Source: Accumulibacter sp036625275 (lineage in GTDB: Bacteria; Pseudomonadota; Gammaproteobacteria; Burkholderiales; Rhodocyclaceae). From it: 64,000 bases of DNA. The notes below the pieces were generated by a model that saw only the letters and a list, made by a program, of their open reading frames with translations, was not told where the DNA came from and ran no database searches. Within the stretch, counting starts at the first letter, position 1, and every line of letters starts with the position of its first letter. A program made the position numbers and the translations under genes. Shown here piece after piece: positions 25,618 through 34,899 of the stretch. The stretch covers positions 124,001 to 188,000 of the forward strand of contig NZ_JAZKUD010000001.1 in the NCBI RefSeq assembly GCF_036625275.1, in the 5' to 3' direction.

Positions 25618-27534
25618 ATGCCGGTTGTCACATTGCCTGACGGTTCACAAAGGGCGTTCGCAGAGTCTGTCACGGTGGCCGAGGTGGCGCAGAGCATCGG
25701 TGCCGGGCTGGCACGCGCCGCCCTGGCGGGCAAGGTCGATGGTCGCCTGGTCGACACCTCATTCCGGATCACCACTGACGTGCAGCTTGGCATCATTACC
25801 GAGAAGGATCTCGCGGGCCTGGAGATCATCCGTCACTCGACGGCCCATCTGATGGCTTATGCGGTCAAGGAACTCTTTCCGGCAGCGCAGGTGACGATTG
25901 GCCCGGTCATCGACGACGGTTTCTACTACGACTTTGCCTACGAACGTCCGTTTACTCCTGACGACCTGGCGGCAATCGAGAAGCGCATGGCAGAACTCGC
26001 CCGGCGTGATCTGCCGGTGCGGCGCGAAGTCTGGCAGCGCGACGACGCCATCGCTTTCTTCCAGTCGATCGGTGAGCACTACAAGGCGGAACTGATCGAT
26101 GCCATCCCGCCCGGTCAGGAAATCTCGCTCTATCGCGAGGGTGATTTTGTCGACCTCTGCCGCGGCCCGCATGTCCCTTCGACGGGCAGGTTGAAGGTGT
26201 TCAAGCTGATGAAGCTGGCTGGCGCCTACTGGCGGGGTGATCATCGCAACGAGCAACTGCAGCGGATCTACGGGACGGCCTGGGCCAGAAAGGAAGATCA
26301 GGAGGCCTACCTGCACATGCTCGAGGAGGCCGAGAAACGTGATCATCGCAAACTCGGTCGGCAACTCGACCTGTTTCATCTTCAGGACGAAGCGCCGGGA
26401 ATGGTGTTCTGGCATCCAAAGGGGTGGACGATCTGGCAGGAAGTCGAGCAGTACATGCGTGGCGTTTATCGGGACAATGGCTATCAGGAAGTGAAATGCC
26501 CGCAGATTCTCGACCGTACCCTGTGGGAAAAATCCGGGCACTGGGAGAACTTCAAGGATCACATGTTCTCCACCGAGTCGGAAAAGCGCGAGTACGCAAT
26601 CAAGCCGATGAATTGTCCGGGGCACATCCAGATCTTCAATACCGGGCTGCGCAGTTATCGCGATCTGCCATTGCGTTATGGTGAATTTGGTTCCTGTCAT
26701 CGCAACGAGCCCTCGGGTGCGCTGCACGGCATCATGCGCGTGCGCGGCTTTACCCAGGATGACGGCCATATTTTCTGTACCGAAGATCAAATCCAGGACG
26801 AGGTCACCGTTTTCAATGATCTGGTGCGCAAAGTGTATGCCGATTTCGGTTTTCACGAGGTAACGGTCAAGCTGGCGTTGCGCCCGGAAAAGCGCGTCGG
26901 TTCGGACGCGGTATGGGACAAGGCCGAACTTGCCTTGCGCGCTGCACTGCAGGCCTCCGGTCTGGCATGGGAGGAATTGCCGGGTGAGGGGGCTTTTTAC
27001 GGTCCGAAGATCGAATTTCACATCAAGGATGCCATCGGGCGATCCTGGCAGTGCGGCACGATGCAGGTCGACTTCTCGATGCCGCAGCGACTGGACGCCG
27101 AATTCGTCGGCGACGACAATTCACGCCACACACCGGTGATGCTGCATCGCGCTATTCTGGGTTCGCTGGAGCGTTTTATCGGGATGCTCATCGAGAACTG
27201 CACGGGCGCCCTGCCTTTGTGGCTCTCGCCGGTGCAGATCGTGGTGCTGAATATCTCGGAAAAGCAGGCCGATTACGCTGCCCATGTTGCAAAAACACTA
27301 CGTCAGGCTGGTCTGCGTGTCGAGTGTGATTTGCGCAACGAAAAAATTACCTATAAAATACGCGAACATAGCTTGAACAAGTTGCCCTATCAAATCGTCG
27401 TCGGCGACAAGGAAGTGGCAGCCAATCTGGTGGCCGTGCGGACACGCGGCGGTCAGGATCTCGGGCAGATGTCCATCGAGGCTCTGGCCAGGCAACTTCT
27501 TCACGAAGTTGCGGCGCGAAGTGGCACGGCTTAA
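25618..27534 (+). CDS. thrS: Threonyl-tRNA synthetase
   Basis: The 638-residue class II synthetase has a TGS domain (1-61), an editing domain with HSTAHLMAY (~72), the catalytic core with MNCPGHIQIF and motif 2 RNEPSGALHG (~361), and a C-terminal anticodon-binding domain (LSPVQIVVLNISEKQ). It charges tRNA-Thr. It heads the conserved block thrS-infC-rpmI-rplT-pheS-pheT-ihfA. Start ATG 25618 is preceded by GAGGTGA. Confidence 0.98.
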   Translation: MPVVTLPDGSQRAFAESVTVAEVAQSIGAGLARAALAGKVDGRLVDTSFRITTDVQLGIITEKDLAGLEIIRHSTAHLMAYAVKELFPAAQVTIGPVIDDGFYYDFAYERPFTPDDLAAIEKRMAELARRDLPVRREVWQRDDAIAFFQSIGEHYKAELIDAIPPGQEISLYREGDFVDLCRGPHVPSTGRLKVFKLMKLAGAYWRGDHRNEQLQRIYGTAWARKEDQEAYLHMLEEAEKRDHRKLGRQLDLFHLQDEAPGMVFWHPKGWTIWQEVEQYMRGVYRDNGYQEVKCPQILDRTLWEKSGHWENFKDHMFSTESEKREYAIKPMNCPGHIQIFNTGLRSYRDLPLRYGEFGSCHRNEPSGALHGIMRVRGFTQDDGHIFCTEDQIQDEVTVFNDLVRKVYADFGFHEVTVKLALRPEKRVGSDAVWDKAELALRAALQASGLAWEELPGEGAFYGPKIEFHIKDAIGRSWQCGTMQVDFSMPQRLDAEFVGDDNSRHTPVMLHRAILGSLERFIGMLIENCTGALPLWLSPVQIVVLNISEKQADYAAHVAKTLRQAGLRVECDLRNEKITYKIREHSLNKLPYQIVVGDKEVAANLVAVRTRGGQDLGQMSIEALARQLLHEVAARSGTA

Positions 27535-27560
27535 CTTTTGTCGAAACAAGGAGTGGACCC

Positions 27561-28082
27561 ATCGCACTGCAAAAGGCGCAACGCGTTAACGAAGAGATCA
27601 ACGCACCGGAAGTCCGTCTCGTCGGAGTAGGTGGCGAGCAGTTGGGAGTCATGAGCGTCAGGGCAGCATTGGCGCTCGCCGAGGAAGCGGGAGTGGACCT
27701 GGTCGAAATTGCCCCGATGGCTCAGCCGCCGGTATGTCGCATCGTCGATTTCGGCAAGTTCAAATACCAGGAACAAAAGCGTCAGCATGAGCAGAAACTC
27801 AAGCAGAAGCAGGTGCAGGTGAAGGAAGTCAAGTTTCGTCCCGGTACCGATGAAAACGACTACCAGATCAAACTGCGCAACATGATTCGCTTCCTTGATG
27901 AAGAAGACAAGGTCAAGGTGACCTTGCGCTTTCGTGGTCGGGAAATGGCGCACCAGGATATTGGCATGCGGCAGATCGAGCGGATCAAGACCGATCTGCA
28001 GGAACTTGCGCTGGTTGAGCAGATGCCGAAGATGGAAGGCCGCCAGATGGTCATGGTGCTTACTCCGAGCAAGAGAAAGTAG
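27561..28082 (+). CDS. infC: Translation initiation factor IF-3, with an ATC start codon
   Basis: Reading from ATC 27561 gives 173 residues beginning (I)ALQKAQRVNEEI, which matches the conserved IF-3 N-terminus; AAGGAG lies 7 bases upstream. Any ATG or GTG start inside the gene (for example near 27642) would remove part of the N-terminal domain. The two domains are joined by a Lys/Gln-rich linker (KFKYQEQKRQHEQKLKQKQ). The C-terminal domain holds FRGREMAHQDIG. IF-3 keeps 30S subunits free and checks start codons; rare AUU/AUC start codons in infC allow it to limit its own synthesis. The gene is 26 bases after thrS. Confidence 0.96.
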   Translation: MALQKAQRVNEEINAPEVRLVGVGGEQLGVMSVRAALALAEEAGVDLVEIAPMAQPPVCRIVDFGKFKYQEQKRQHEQKLKQKQVQVKEVKFRPGTDENDYQIKLRNMIRFLDEEDKVKVTLRFRGREMAHQDIGMRQIERIKTDLQELALVEQMPKMEGRQMVMVLTPSKRK

Positions 28083-28190
28083 CCATCGATTCAAGCGCTT
28101 GTAGAGAAACGGTGAAACACAAGTGCTGCCGGGTCAAAAGTGCTTCCGCCGGGAGACACCCGCCAGCATGTCTATAAACAGGAGCATTCA

Positions 28191-28388
28191 ATGCCCAAGA
28201 TGAAGACCAAGAGTGGAGCGAAAAAGCGCTTCACGATCAGTGCCAGCGGGCGCATCAAGCGTTCGCATGCGTACAAGCGACACATCCTGACCAAGAAGGA
28301 CACCAAGACCAAGCGCCAGTTACGCGGCGTGACCGAGGTGCACCACTCTGACAAGGCCATGGTTCGTGCCATGCTGCCTTACGCTTGA
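28191..28388 (+). CDS. rpmI: 50S ribosomal protein L35
   Basis: The 65-residue, very basic protein has the family's MPKMKTKSGAKKRF start, and RSHAYKRHILTKK in the middle. It lies 108 bases after infC and 11 bases before rplT, the normal order. In E. coli L20 represses this operon through mRNA structure upstream of rpmI; the 108-base gap could hold such a site, but I could not verify a fold. Confidence 0.98.
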   Translation: MPKMKTKSGAKKRFTISASGRIKRSHAYKRHILTKKDTKTKRQLRGVTEVHHSDKAMVRAMLPYA

Positions 28389-28399
28389 GGAGATAGAGG

Positions 28400-28759
28400 A
28401 TGCCTCGCGTCAAACGTGGTGTAACGGCGCACGCGCGCCACAAGAAAATTCTCGATCTGGCCAAGGGTTACCGCGGTCGCCGCAAGAACGTCTATCGTGT
28501 CGCCAAACAGGCGGTGATGAAAGCCGGGCAATATGCTTACCGCGACCGCCGGCAAAGGAAGCGTCAGTTTCGCAGCCTTTGGATTGCCCGTATCAACGCG
28601 GCGGCCCGGGAACTCGGCATGAAGTACAGCACATTCATGAATGGTCTCAAGAAGGCGCAGATCGAGGTCGACCGCAAGGTGCTGGCCGATCTGGCGGTTT
28701 TCGACAAGCCGGCTTTTGCTGCTCTGGCCGTGCAGGCCAAAGCCCAGCTCGGACAATAG
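28400..28759 (+). CDS. rplT: 50S ribosomal protein L20
   Basis: The 119-residue protein begins MPRVKRGVTAHARHKK and contains YRGRRKNVYRVAKQAV and the C-terminal globular domain typical of L20. It is needed early in 50S assembly. It is followed by a strong terminator before pheS. Confidence 0.98.
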   Translation: MPRVKRGVTAHARHKKILDLAKGYRGRRKNVYRVAKQAVMKAGQYAYRDRRQRKRQFRSLWIARINAAARELGMKYSTFMNGLKKAQIEVDRKVLADLAVFDKPAFAALAVQAKAQLGQ

Positions 28760-28776
28760 GCCGTACGAGCGTCAAG

Positions 28777-28802
28777 AAAGGAGGCGCGAGCCTCCTTTTT
28801 TT
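28777..28802 (+). terminator. Intrinsic terminator after rplT
   Basis: AAAGGAGGC, loop GCGA and GCCTCCTTT form a 9-bp stem followed by a T run continuing to 28802. It lies 18 bases after rplT and 10 bases before pheS. It probably attenuates rather than fully isolates pheS. Confidence 0.88.
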
Positions 28803-28811
28803 CGGTGAACC

Positions 28812-29858
28812 ATGCACAACCTCGATCAAATAGTCCACGCAGCGTCGGCGGCCTTCGCGGCAACCGATGATCCTGATGCGCTTGAGCAAGTCAAGGCCAG
28901 TTACCTCGGCAAGAGCGGCGAGATCACTGGATTGCTCAAGGGATTGGCCAAACTTCCGCCGGACCAGCGAAAAACTGCCGGTGCGGCCATCAATCACGCC
29001 AAGGATGCGGTCGAAGCAGCGCTCGCTGCGCGTCGCGAAGCGCTTCGGCAAAGGGCGCTGCAGGCGCGCCTGGCCGAGGAAGCCCTGGACGTGACGCTAC
29101 CGGGTCGTGGACAGGACCGTGGCGGCCTGCATCCGGTGACGCGTACGCTCGAACGTATTGAAGCTCTTTTTGCTTCGATCGGTTTCGAGGTCGCCGATGG
29201 TCCCGAAATCGAGGCCGACTTCCAGAATTTCACGGCACTGAATACCCCCGCGGATCATCCGGCCCGTTCGATGCACGATACCTTCTATCTGCAGGACGAG
29301 GAGGGCGGGATAGCCGAGGGCGTTCTGCTGCGCACGCATACCAGTCCGATCCAGGTTCGCTATATGCAGGCACATGTCGCCAGACATGCCGGTCGGGAAA
29401 CCATGCCGGAAATTCGGGTCATTGCACCGGGGCGCGTGTACCGCGTGGATTCCGATGCCACGCATTCGCCGATGTTTCATCAGGTCGAAGGTCTGTGGAT
29501 TGGCGAGAACGTCAGCTTTGCTGACTTGAAGGGTGTGATCAGCGATTTCCTGCGCCGTTTTTTCGAGAACGACGATCTGCAGGTGCGTTTTCGCCCATCG
29601 TTCTTTCCCTTCACCGAACCCTCGGCCGAGATCGACATGGCTTTCATGAGCGGCACCTTGAAAGGGCGCTGGCTGGAAATTGCCGGTTGCGGCATGGTCC
29701 ATCCGAATGTCCTGCGGCACGTCAACATCGACCCCGAGAAATACCTCGGTTTTGCCTTCGGCATGGGTCCCGATCGGTTGACGATGCTGCGCTATGGGGT
29801 CAATGACCTGCGCCTGTTTTTCGATGGCGACCTGCGCTTTTTGCGACAGTTCGTATGA
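28812..29858 (+). CDS. pheS: Phenylalanyl-tRNA synthetase alpha subunit
   Basis: The 348-residue class II catalytic subunit has an N-terminal coiled coil, then HPVTRTLERIEALF, the substrate-binding TSPIQVRYM and motif FRPSFFPFTEPSAEID, and motif 3 GMGPDRLTMLRYG. It forms an alpha2-beta2 enzyme with PheT, encoded 24 bases downstream. Confidence 0.98.
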   Translation: MHNLDQIVHAASAAFAATDDPDALEQVKASYLGKSGEITGLLKGLAKLPPDQRKTAGAAINHAKDAVEAALAARREALRQRALQARLAEEALDVTLPGRGQDRGGLHPVTRTLERIEALFASIGFEVADGPEIEADFQNFTALNTPADHPARSMHDTFYLQDEEGGIAEGVLLRTHTSPIQVRYMQAHVARHAGRETMPEIRVIAPGRVYRVDSDATHSPMFHQVEGLWIGENVSFADLKGVISDFLRRFFENDDLQVRFRPSFFPFTEPSAEIDMAFMSGTLKGRWLEIAGCGMVHPNVLRHVNIDPEKYLGFAFGMGPDRLTMLRYGVNDLRLFFDGDLRFLRQFV

Positions 29859-29882
29859 CCTTCCTTCTGACATTGAGCGGTC

Positions 29883-32258
29883 ATGAAATTCTCTGAATCC
29901 TGGCTTCGCAGTTTCGTCGATCCCGCCTGCGCGGGTCATGAATTCTCGCACCTGCTGACCATGGCCGGTCTCGAAGTGGAGGAGGAAGAGACGGTCGCAC
30001 CGCTTTTCGACCAGGTCGTCGTGGGTCATCTGCTCGCCGTTGACAAGCATCCCGACGCCGACCGCCTCAACGTTTGCCGGGTCGATGCTGGTACCGGCGA
30101 GGTGCTGCAGATCGTCTGCGGAGCACCCAACGCGGCTGCCGGCATCAAGGTGCCGTGCGCACTGCCCGGTGCCCAATTGCCGGGTGGATTGAGGATCAAG
30201 GTCGCCAAGGTGCGCGGCGTCGAGTCGTCTGGCATGCTCTGCTCGGCCAGGGAACTGGGCATCGCGGAAGACGCCTCTGGCTTGCTGGTGCTGGGTGACG
30301 ATGCACCGGTAGGCGAGGATATCCGCCGCCATCTTGATCTCGATGATCGTCTGCTGACCCTCAAGCTGACGCCGAACCGGGCAGACTGCCTGTCGCTCGA
30401 AGGGATTGCCCGCGAGGTTGCAGCACTGACCGGTACGCCGGCCCACTTGATCGAAGTCACGGCAGTTGAAGCCACCATCGCGAGCGCGCGCGCCCTCGCA
30501 CTGGACGCCCCGGAGGCTTGCCCACGCTACTGCGGCCGGGTGATCGCCGGAGTCGACGCCAGGGTCGCGACACCCGCCTGGATGCGTCGTCGTCTTGAGC
30601 GAAGCGGGATTCGCCCGATTTCGGCCTTGGTCGACATCACCAACTACGTCATGCTCGAAGTGGGACAGCCGCTGCATGCTTTTGACAATACCCGTCTGAG
30701 TGGGGCCATTCACGTCAGGATGGCGCGCCCGGCAGAAACGATCCTGCTGCTCAACGAGCAGACGCTGCAGTTGCAGGCCGATGTCCTGTTGATTGCCGAC
30801 GATCAGCGCCCGTTGGCGATGGGGGGCATCATGGGTGGCGAGGAAAGTGGCATTACGCTGGCGACCACCGAGGTGTTCCTCGAAGCCGCCTTCTTCGCAC
30901 CCACCGCGATCGCCGGCCGTGCCCGTCGCTACGGCTTCGTTTCGGATGCCTCACATCGTTTTGAACGTGGCGTCGATTTCGGCGGTACCCGGCGTGCATT
31001 GGAACGCGCAACGCGGCTGATCCTCGATATTTGCGGTGGGCAGGCGGGTCCGGTCAGCGAAGCACTGGCCACCTTGCCCGCGCGCCAGCCGGTCCGCCTG
31101 CGACCGGTGCGGGTTGTCAAGGTACTTGGAGTGCCGTTTACAAACGAGCGGATAGCCGAACTGTTTGCCCGTCTCGACCTGTCGTTCACCCGGGATGGTG
31201 ACGATTTCATCATCACGCCGCCGAGCCACCGCTTCGACCTCGAGATCGAGGAAGACCTGATCGAGGAGATCGCCCGCCTGAACGGCTATGAGAACATTCC
31301 GTCACCAGCACCGCGGGGTTTGCTGTCGATGTTGCCGCAGACCGAGCAGGCGAGATCTCTGGCGCGTGTTCGACAGATGCTGGCTGACGGTGGCTATCAG
31401 GAAGTGGTCAACTTCGCCTTCGTCGAAGAGGCCTGGGAAATCGATTTTGTCGGCAACGATCGGCTCATTCGACTGGCCAATCCGATCGCCAGCCAGCTGA
31501 GCGTGATGCGTTCGTCCTTGCTCGGGGGGCTGGTCGCCAATCTGGCAAGCAACCTCAAACGCCGGCAGAGCCGCGTTCGCCTGTTCGAGACCGGGCGCTG
31601 CTTCTTCCGCGATACACAGGGTGGTCCTGTCCCCGGTTTTCGCCAGCCCTGGAAGCTGACCGCGCTGGCCTATGGTACAGCCTTTCCTGAGCAGTGGGGT
31701 TGTGCAGCACGCAACGTCGATTTCTTTGACATCAAGGCTGACCTGGAACGGCTGTTCACCCCGATCGGCACCCGCTTCGAGAAAGCCCTGCACCCTGCGC
31801 TGCATCCTGGTCGGAGTGCGCGGGTGACGGTCGCTGGCAAAGCGGTTGGTTTTGTCGGCGAATTGCATCCGCAGTGGCAACAAAAATATGAATTGCCGCT
31901 GGCGCCGGTATTTTTTGAAGTTGACCTCGATGCCGTGACGATGGCCGGTGTTCCGCAATATGCCGAGCTTTCCCGCCAACCACCGGTCATACGGGATATG
32001 GCCGTGGTCGTTGATCAGGCGCTGGAACTTGAGCAACTGATCGCAGGACTGACTGCCAATCGGCCAGCCATTGTGCAGGATATCCGTCTGTTCGATGTCT
32101 ACGTCGGGCGCGGGGTTGAAGTCGGCAAGAAAAGCCTTGCCTTCCGCATAATGATGCAAGATACTCAAAAAACGTTGCTCGAAGCTGAAGTTGAGGCTGC
32201 CATGCAGCAGTTGGTCGCCTATCTGCGAGTGGCATTTGCAGCACAGCTGCGCGTCTGA
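29883..32258 (+). CDS. pheT: Phenylalanyl-tRNA synthetase beta subunit
   Basis: The 791-residue protein has a tRNA-binding EMAP-like domain (~40-150, HPDADRLNVCRVD), B3/B4 editing region (RFERGVDFGGTRRALE), B5 domain, a class II-like core (HPGRSARVTVAGKAVGFVGE) and a C-terminal FDX-ACB anticodon domain (PPVIRDMAVVVD). ihfA follows 12 bases later, as in other proteobacteria. Confidence 0.98.
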   Translation: MKFSESWLRSFVDPACAGHEFSHLLTMAGLEVEEEETVAPLFDQVVVGHLLAVDKHPDADRLNVCRVDAGTGEVLQIVCGAPNAAAGIKVPCALPGAQLPGGLRIKVAKVRGVESSGMLCSARELGIAEDASGLLVLGDDAPVGEDIRRHLDLDDRLLTLKLTPNRADCLSLEGIAREVAALTGTPAHLIEVTAVEATIASARALALDAPEACPRYCGRVIAGVDARVATPAWMRRRLERSGIRPISALVDITNYVMLEVGQPLHAFDNTRLSGAIHVRMARPAETILLLNEQTLQLQADVLLIADDQRPLAMGGIMGGEESGITLATTEVFLEAAFFAPTAIAGRARRYGFVSDASHRFERGVDFGGTRRALERATRLILDICGGQAGPVSEALATLPARQPVRLRPVRVVKVLGVPFTNERIAELFARLDLSFTRDGDDFIITPPSHRFDLEIEEDLIEEIARLNGYENIPSPAPRGLLSMLPQTEQARSLARVRQMLADGGYQEVVNFAFVEEAWEIDFVGNDRLIRLANPIASQLSVMRSSLLGGLVANLASNLKRRQSRVRLFETGRCFFRDTQGGPVPGFRQPWKLTALAYGTAFPEQWGCAARNVDFFDIKADLERLFTPIGTRFEKALHPALHPGRSARVTVAGKAVGFVGELHPQWQQKYELPLAPVFFEVDLDAVTMAGVPQYAELSRQPPVIRDMAVVVDQALELEQLIAGLTANRPAIVQDIRLFDVYVGRGVEVGKKSLAFRIMMQDTQKTLLEAEVEAAMQQLVAYLRVAFAAQLRV

Positions 32259-32270
32259 GAAGGAAGAGGA

Positions 32271-32573
32271 ATGACGCTTACCAAGGCAGAACTCGCCGAT
32301 CTGTTGTTCGAGAAGGTCGGCCTCAACAAGCGTGAGGCCAAGGACATGGTTGAGGCTTTTTTCGAAGAAATTCGGAATGCCCTGGAGCGTGGTGATGGTG
32401 TAAAGCTTTCGGGATTCGGAAACTTTCAGTTGCGCGACAAGCCCCAGCGACCAGGCCGCAACCCCAAGACCGGTGAAGAAATCCCGATCACCGCGCGCAG
32501 AGTGGTTACTTTTCATGCCAGTCAGAAACTGAAGGCCGAGGTAGAACACGCTTATGATGGAAGTCAGTCATAA
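32271..32573 (+). CDS. ihfA: Integration host factor alpha subunit
   Basis: The 100-residue DNA-bending protein has the HU/IHF signature GFGNFQLRDKPQRPGRNPKT and the alpha-subunit start MTLTKAELADLLFEKVGL. It pairs with IHF-beta, which is not in this window. The gene is coupled to pheT and overlaps the following regulator gene by 20 bases. Confidence 0.98.
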   Translation: MTLTKAELADLLFEKVGLNKREAKDMVEAFFEEIRNALERGDGVKLSGFGNFQLRDKPQRPGRNPKTGEEIPITARRVVTFHASQKLKAEVEHAYDGSQS

Positions 32574-32928
32574 AGAACCGGGGCAAGAGCCTTTGCCGGC
32601 CATTCCAGCCAAGCGATATTTCACGATCGGTGAGGTCAGCGAGCTATGCGGCGTCAAACCGCACGTCCTGCGTTATTGGGAGCAGGAGTTCTCGCAGCTC
32701 AGTCCGGTCAAGCGCCGAGGCAATCGCCGTTATTATCAGCACCATGAAGTTCTGCTGGTGCGTCGGATACGGGAGCTTCTTTACAGTCAGGGCTTCACGA
32801 TCAGTGGCGCGCGCAACCGTCTCGACGATGCCGGGAATGAGTCAGACACCAGTTCATCTCTCTTGGCACCCGAAGTGCTGCGGGCGGAGCTGCTGAACAT
32901 TGCAGAATTGCTGCGCCCATGCGAGTAG
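32554..32928 (+). CDS. MerR-family transcriptional regulator
   Basis: The 124-residue protein has an N-terminal winged helix typical of MerR proteins: YFTIGEVSELCGVKPHVLRYWEQEF, then RRYYQHHEVLLVRRIRELLY. The C-terminal part is short and has no Cys pair or obvious ligand-binding domain. It is the regulator conserved next to ihfA in proteobacteria; its target is unknown. Overlap with the ihfA end implies co-expression. Confidence 0.92.
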   Translation: MMEVSHKEPGQEPLPAIPAKRYFTIGEVSELCGVKPHVLRYWEQEFSQLSPVKRRGNRRYYQHHEVLLVRRIRELLYSQGFTISGARNRLDDAGNESDTSSSLLAPEVLRAELLNIAELLRPCE

Positions 32929-32943
32929 CGGCGCATTTTCGGT

Positions 32944-32949
32944 TATAAT
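32944..32949 (+). promoter_or_regulatory. -10 element of the tRNA-Pro promoter
   Basis: A perfect TATAAT lies 12 bases before the tRNA 5' end, within GGTTATAATCC. No good -35 hexamer is seen at 16-18 bases upstream, so the promoter is assigned mainly on the -10 and its position. Confidence 0.5.
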
Positions 32950-32960
32950 CCAGACCTTGT

Positions 32961-33037
32961 CGGGGCGTGGCGCAGCCTGGTAGCGCACTTGCATGGGGTG
33001 CAAGGGGTCCCGAGTTCGAATCCCGGCGCCCCGACCA
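32961..33037 (+). tRNA. tRNA-Pro, anticodon GGG
   Basis: A 77-base cloverleaf. The acceptor CGGGGCG pairs with CGCCCCG and ACCA is encoded. The anticodon stem CTTGC/GCAAG holds loop ATGGGGT, giving GGG. The T arm contains GTTCGAATC. It is followed 17 bases later by a strong terminator. Confidence 0.97.
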
Positions 33038-33054
33038 ATCGAATCAAGCACTTG

Positions 33055-33079
33055 GGCCGCTCTTCGGAGCGGCCTTTTT
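33055..33079 (+). terminator. Intrinsic terminator after tRNA-Pro
   Basis: GGCCGCTC, loop TTCG and GAGCGGCC form an 8-bp stem with a UUCG tetraloop, then TTTTT. It ends the pheST-ihfA-merR-tRNA block. The next ~225 bases to the ABC transporter gene hold no gene I can support. Confidence 0.93.
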
Positions 33080-33306
33080 GTTTGGATTGGTTGGGTGTTG
33101 AGCAATTGGCGATCGACGACGATGGCCTGTGCTGCACCGGGGACGCACAAATCCGTTGTATAGGCCCGGCTTTCTTGTCATCATTCACTTCGCATCCAAA
33201 CGGAGACCTGCAAGGGCTTCCTGCAGCGCAAGGAACAGGCGAAGCGCAACCCGGCGCATGGTTAACGGTCTTTGAGTAATCGATCATTCTAAAGGAGGGG
33301 TTTCAA

Positions 33307-34098
33307 ATGAAAAAAATGCTGTTGTTGTCGGCGCTTCTGGCCCTCTCGGCGGCTGGTGTCTCGGCAAAGGACTGGACGGAAATTCGTATGGCGTCCGAGG
33401 GTGCCTACCCCCCGTTCAATGAAATAGGTGCCAACGGCGCGTTGAAGGGTTTCGATATCGATATCGGCAACGCGCTGTGCGCCGAGATGAAAGCGAAATG
33501 CACCTGGGTGAAACAGGAATGGGACGGCATGATTCCGGCCCTGATGGCACGCAAGTTCGACGCCATCGTCGCTTCGATGTCGATTACCGAAGAACGCAAG
33601 GCCAAGGTGGATTTCACCAACAAGTACTACGCCTCACCGGTCGTCCTGATTGCCAAGAACGGATCATCGTTGAGACCGGAACTGGCCAGCCTGAAAGGCA
33701 AGAAGGTTGCTGTTCAGCGTGGCACGGTTTCCGACAACTTCGCCACCAAATACTGGGACGGCAAGGGAGTGGAAGTCGTTCGCTACGGCAAGCAGGATGA
33801 GGCCTATCTGGATCTCAAGTCAGGCCGTGTCGATGCCACCTTTGCCGATTACTGGGAAGCTTACGGCGGCTTCCTGACCAAGCCTGAAGGCGCCGGCTAC
33901 GGCGTTCTCGGCGAGCAGCTTTATGGCAAGAATGCCGAGGAGCGCGCCGTGATCGGTGAGGGAATCGGCATTGCCGTGCGCAAGAAGGATCAGGACCTCA
34001 AGGCGCAACTCAACAAGGCGCTTGCTACCGTGCGTGCCAATGGCAAGTACGAAGAGATCCGCAAGAAATACTTCACGATGGATATCTACGGCAACTGA
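33307..34098 (+). CDS. Periplasmic binding protein of a basic/polar amino-acid ABC importer
   Basis: The 263-residue protein has a signal peptide (KKMLLLSALLALSAAGVSA) and a family 3 solute-binding fold: EGAYPPFNEIGANGALKGFD, then WDGMIPALMARKFDAIVASM, and the hinge KVDFTNKYYASPVV. These features resemble HisJ/ArgT/AotJ proteins that bind Lys, Arg, Ornithine or His. Two permease genes and an ATPase gene follow in one operon. The ligand is inferred from family only. AAAGGAGG is a strong ribosome-binding site 8 bases upstream. Confidence 0.93.
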   Translation: MKKMLLLSALLALSAAGVSAKDWTEIRMASEGAYPPFNEIGANGALKGFDIDIGNALCAEMKAKCTWVKQEWDGMIPALMARKFDAIVASMSITEERKAKVDFTNKYYASPVVLIAKNGSSLRPELASLKGKKVAVQRGTVSDNFATKYWDGKGVEVVRYGKQDEAYLDLKSGRVDATFADYWEAYGGFLTKPEGAGYGVLGEQLYGKNAEERAVIGEGIGIAVRKKDQDLKAQLNKALATVRANGKYEEIRKKYFTMDIYGN

Positions 34099-34196
34099 GG
34101 TTCCGCAGCGGAACGCTGGCTGGCTGCCGACGTGGTCAGCGTTCCCTGTTTCTTCCCCGGTTGTTTTCAAGGTACAACGCGCGGAGCAATTCAGCC

Positions 34197-34889
34197 ATGG
34201 ACGCCCTGACCGAATACTCCCCCAGCTTGCTGGCCGGAGCATGGATCACTCTCCAGGTCGCCCTCCTGTCACTGGTTCTTGCCGTCAGCATGGGCTTGCT
34301 TGGCGCCGCCTGCAAATTGTCTCGCATCGCACCACTACGCTGGTCGGCCGCGTTGTATACCACCATCGTTCGTGGCGTGCCCGATCTGGTGATGATGCTC
34401 TTGTTTTTTTACGGCGGCCAGGTGATCCTCAATGCCATCAGCGACCATCTGGAATGGGAGATGATCGAACTCAACGCTTTTGCCGCTGGCGTTCTGACGA
34501 TTGGATTCATTTTCGGCGCCTATTTCACCGAAACCTTTCGTGGTGCCTTTCAAGCGGTACCGGCCGGCCAGATGGAAGCCGGCCGAGCTTACGGCATGAG
34601 CGGCTGGCAGGTTTTCTGGCGCATCCTTTTTCCGCAAATGCTGCGTTACGCCCTGCCGGGCATTGGCAACAACTGGCTGGTCCTGCTGAAAAGCACCGCC
34701 ATCGTGTCGATGATCGGACTGGCCGACATGACCTGGCTGGCCGATCAGGCCGGACGGTCGACCCATCAGCCTTTCACTTTCTATCTGGCCGTTTGCGTAC
34801 TCTATCTAGCGATGACCGCCGTCTCGAACCAGGTTCTGGAACGCTTGCAGCACCACTACAACGTCGGTGTCCGCGAAGCCAACGTTTGA
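34197..34889 (+). CDS. ABC importer permease (HisQ-like)
   Basis: The 230-residue protein from ATG 34197 has five hydrophobic helices and the permease coupling motif EAGRAYGMSGWQVFWRI (EAA loop). It resembles HisQ/ArtQ. It pairs with the next permease. About 100 bases separate it from the binding-protein gene. Confidence 0.92.
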   Translation: MDALTEYSPSLLAGAWITLQVALLSLVLAVSMGLLGAACKLSRIAPLRWSAALYTTIVRGVPDLVMMLLFFYGGQVILNAISDHLEWEMIELNAFAAGVLTIGFIFGAYFTETFRGAFQAVPAGQMEAGRAYGMSGWQVFWRILFPQMLRYALPGIGNNWLVLLKSTAIVSMIGLADMTWLADQAGRSTHQPFTFYLAVCVLYLAMTAVSNQVLERLQHHYNVGVREANV

Positions 34890-34899
34890 AGAGACGATC

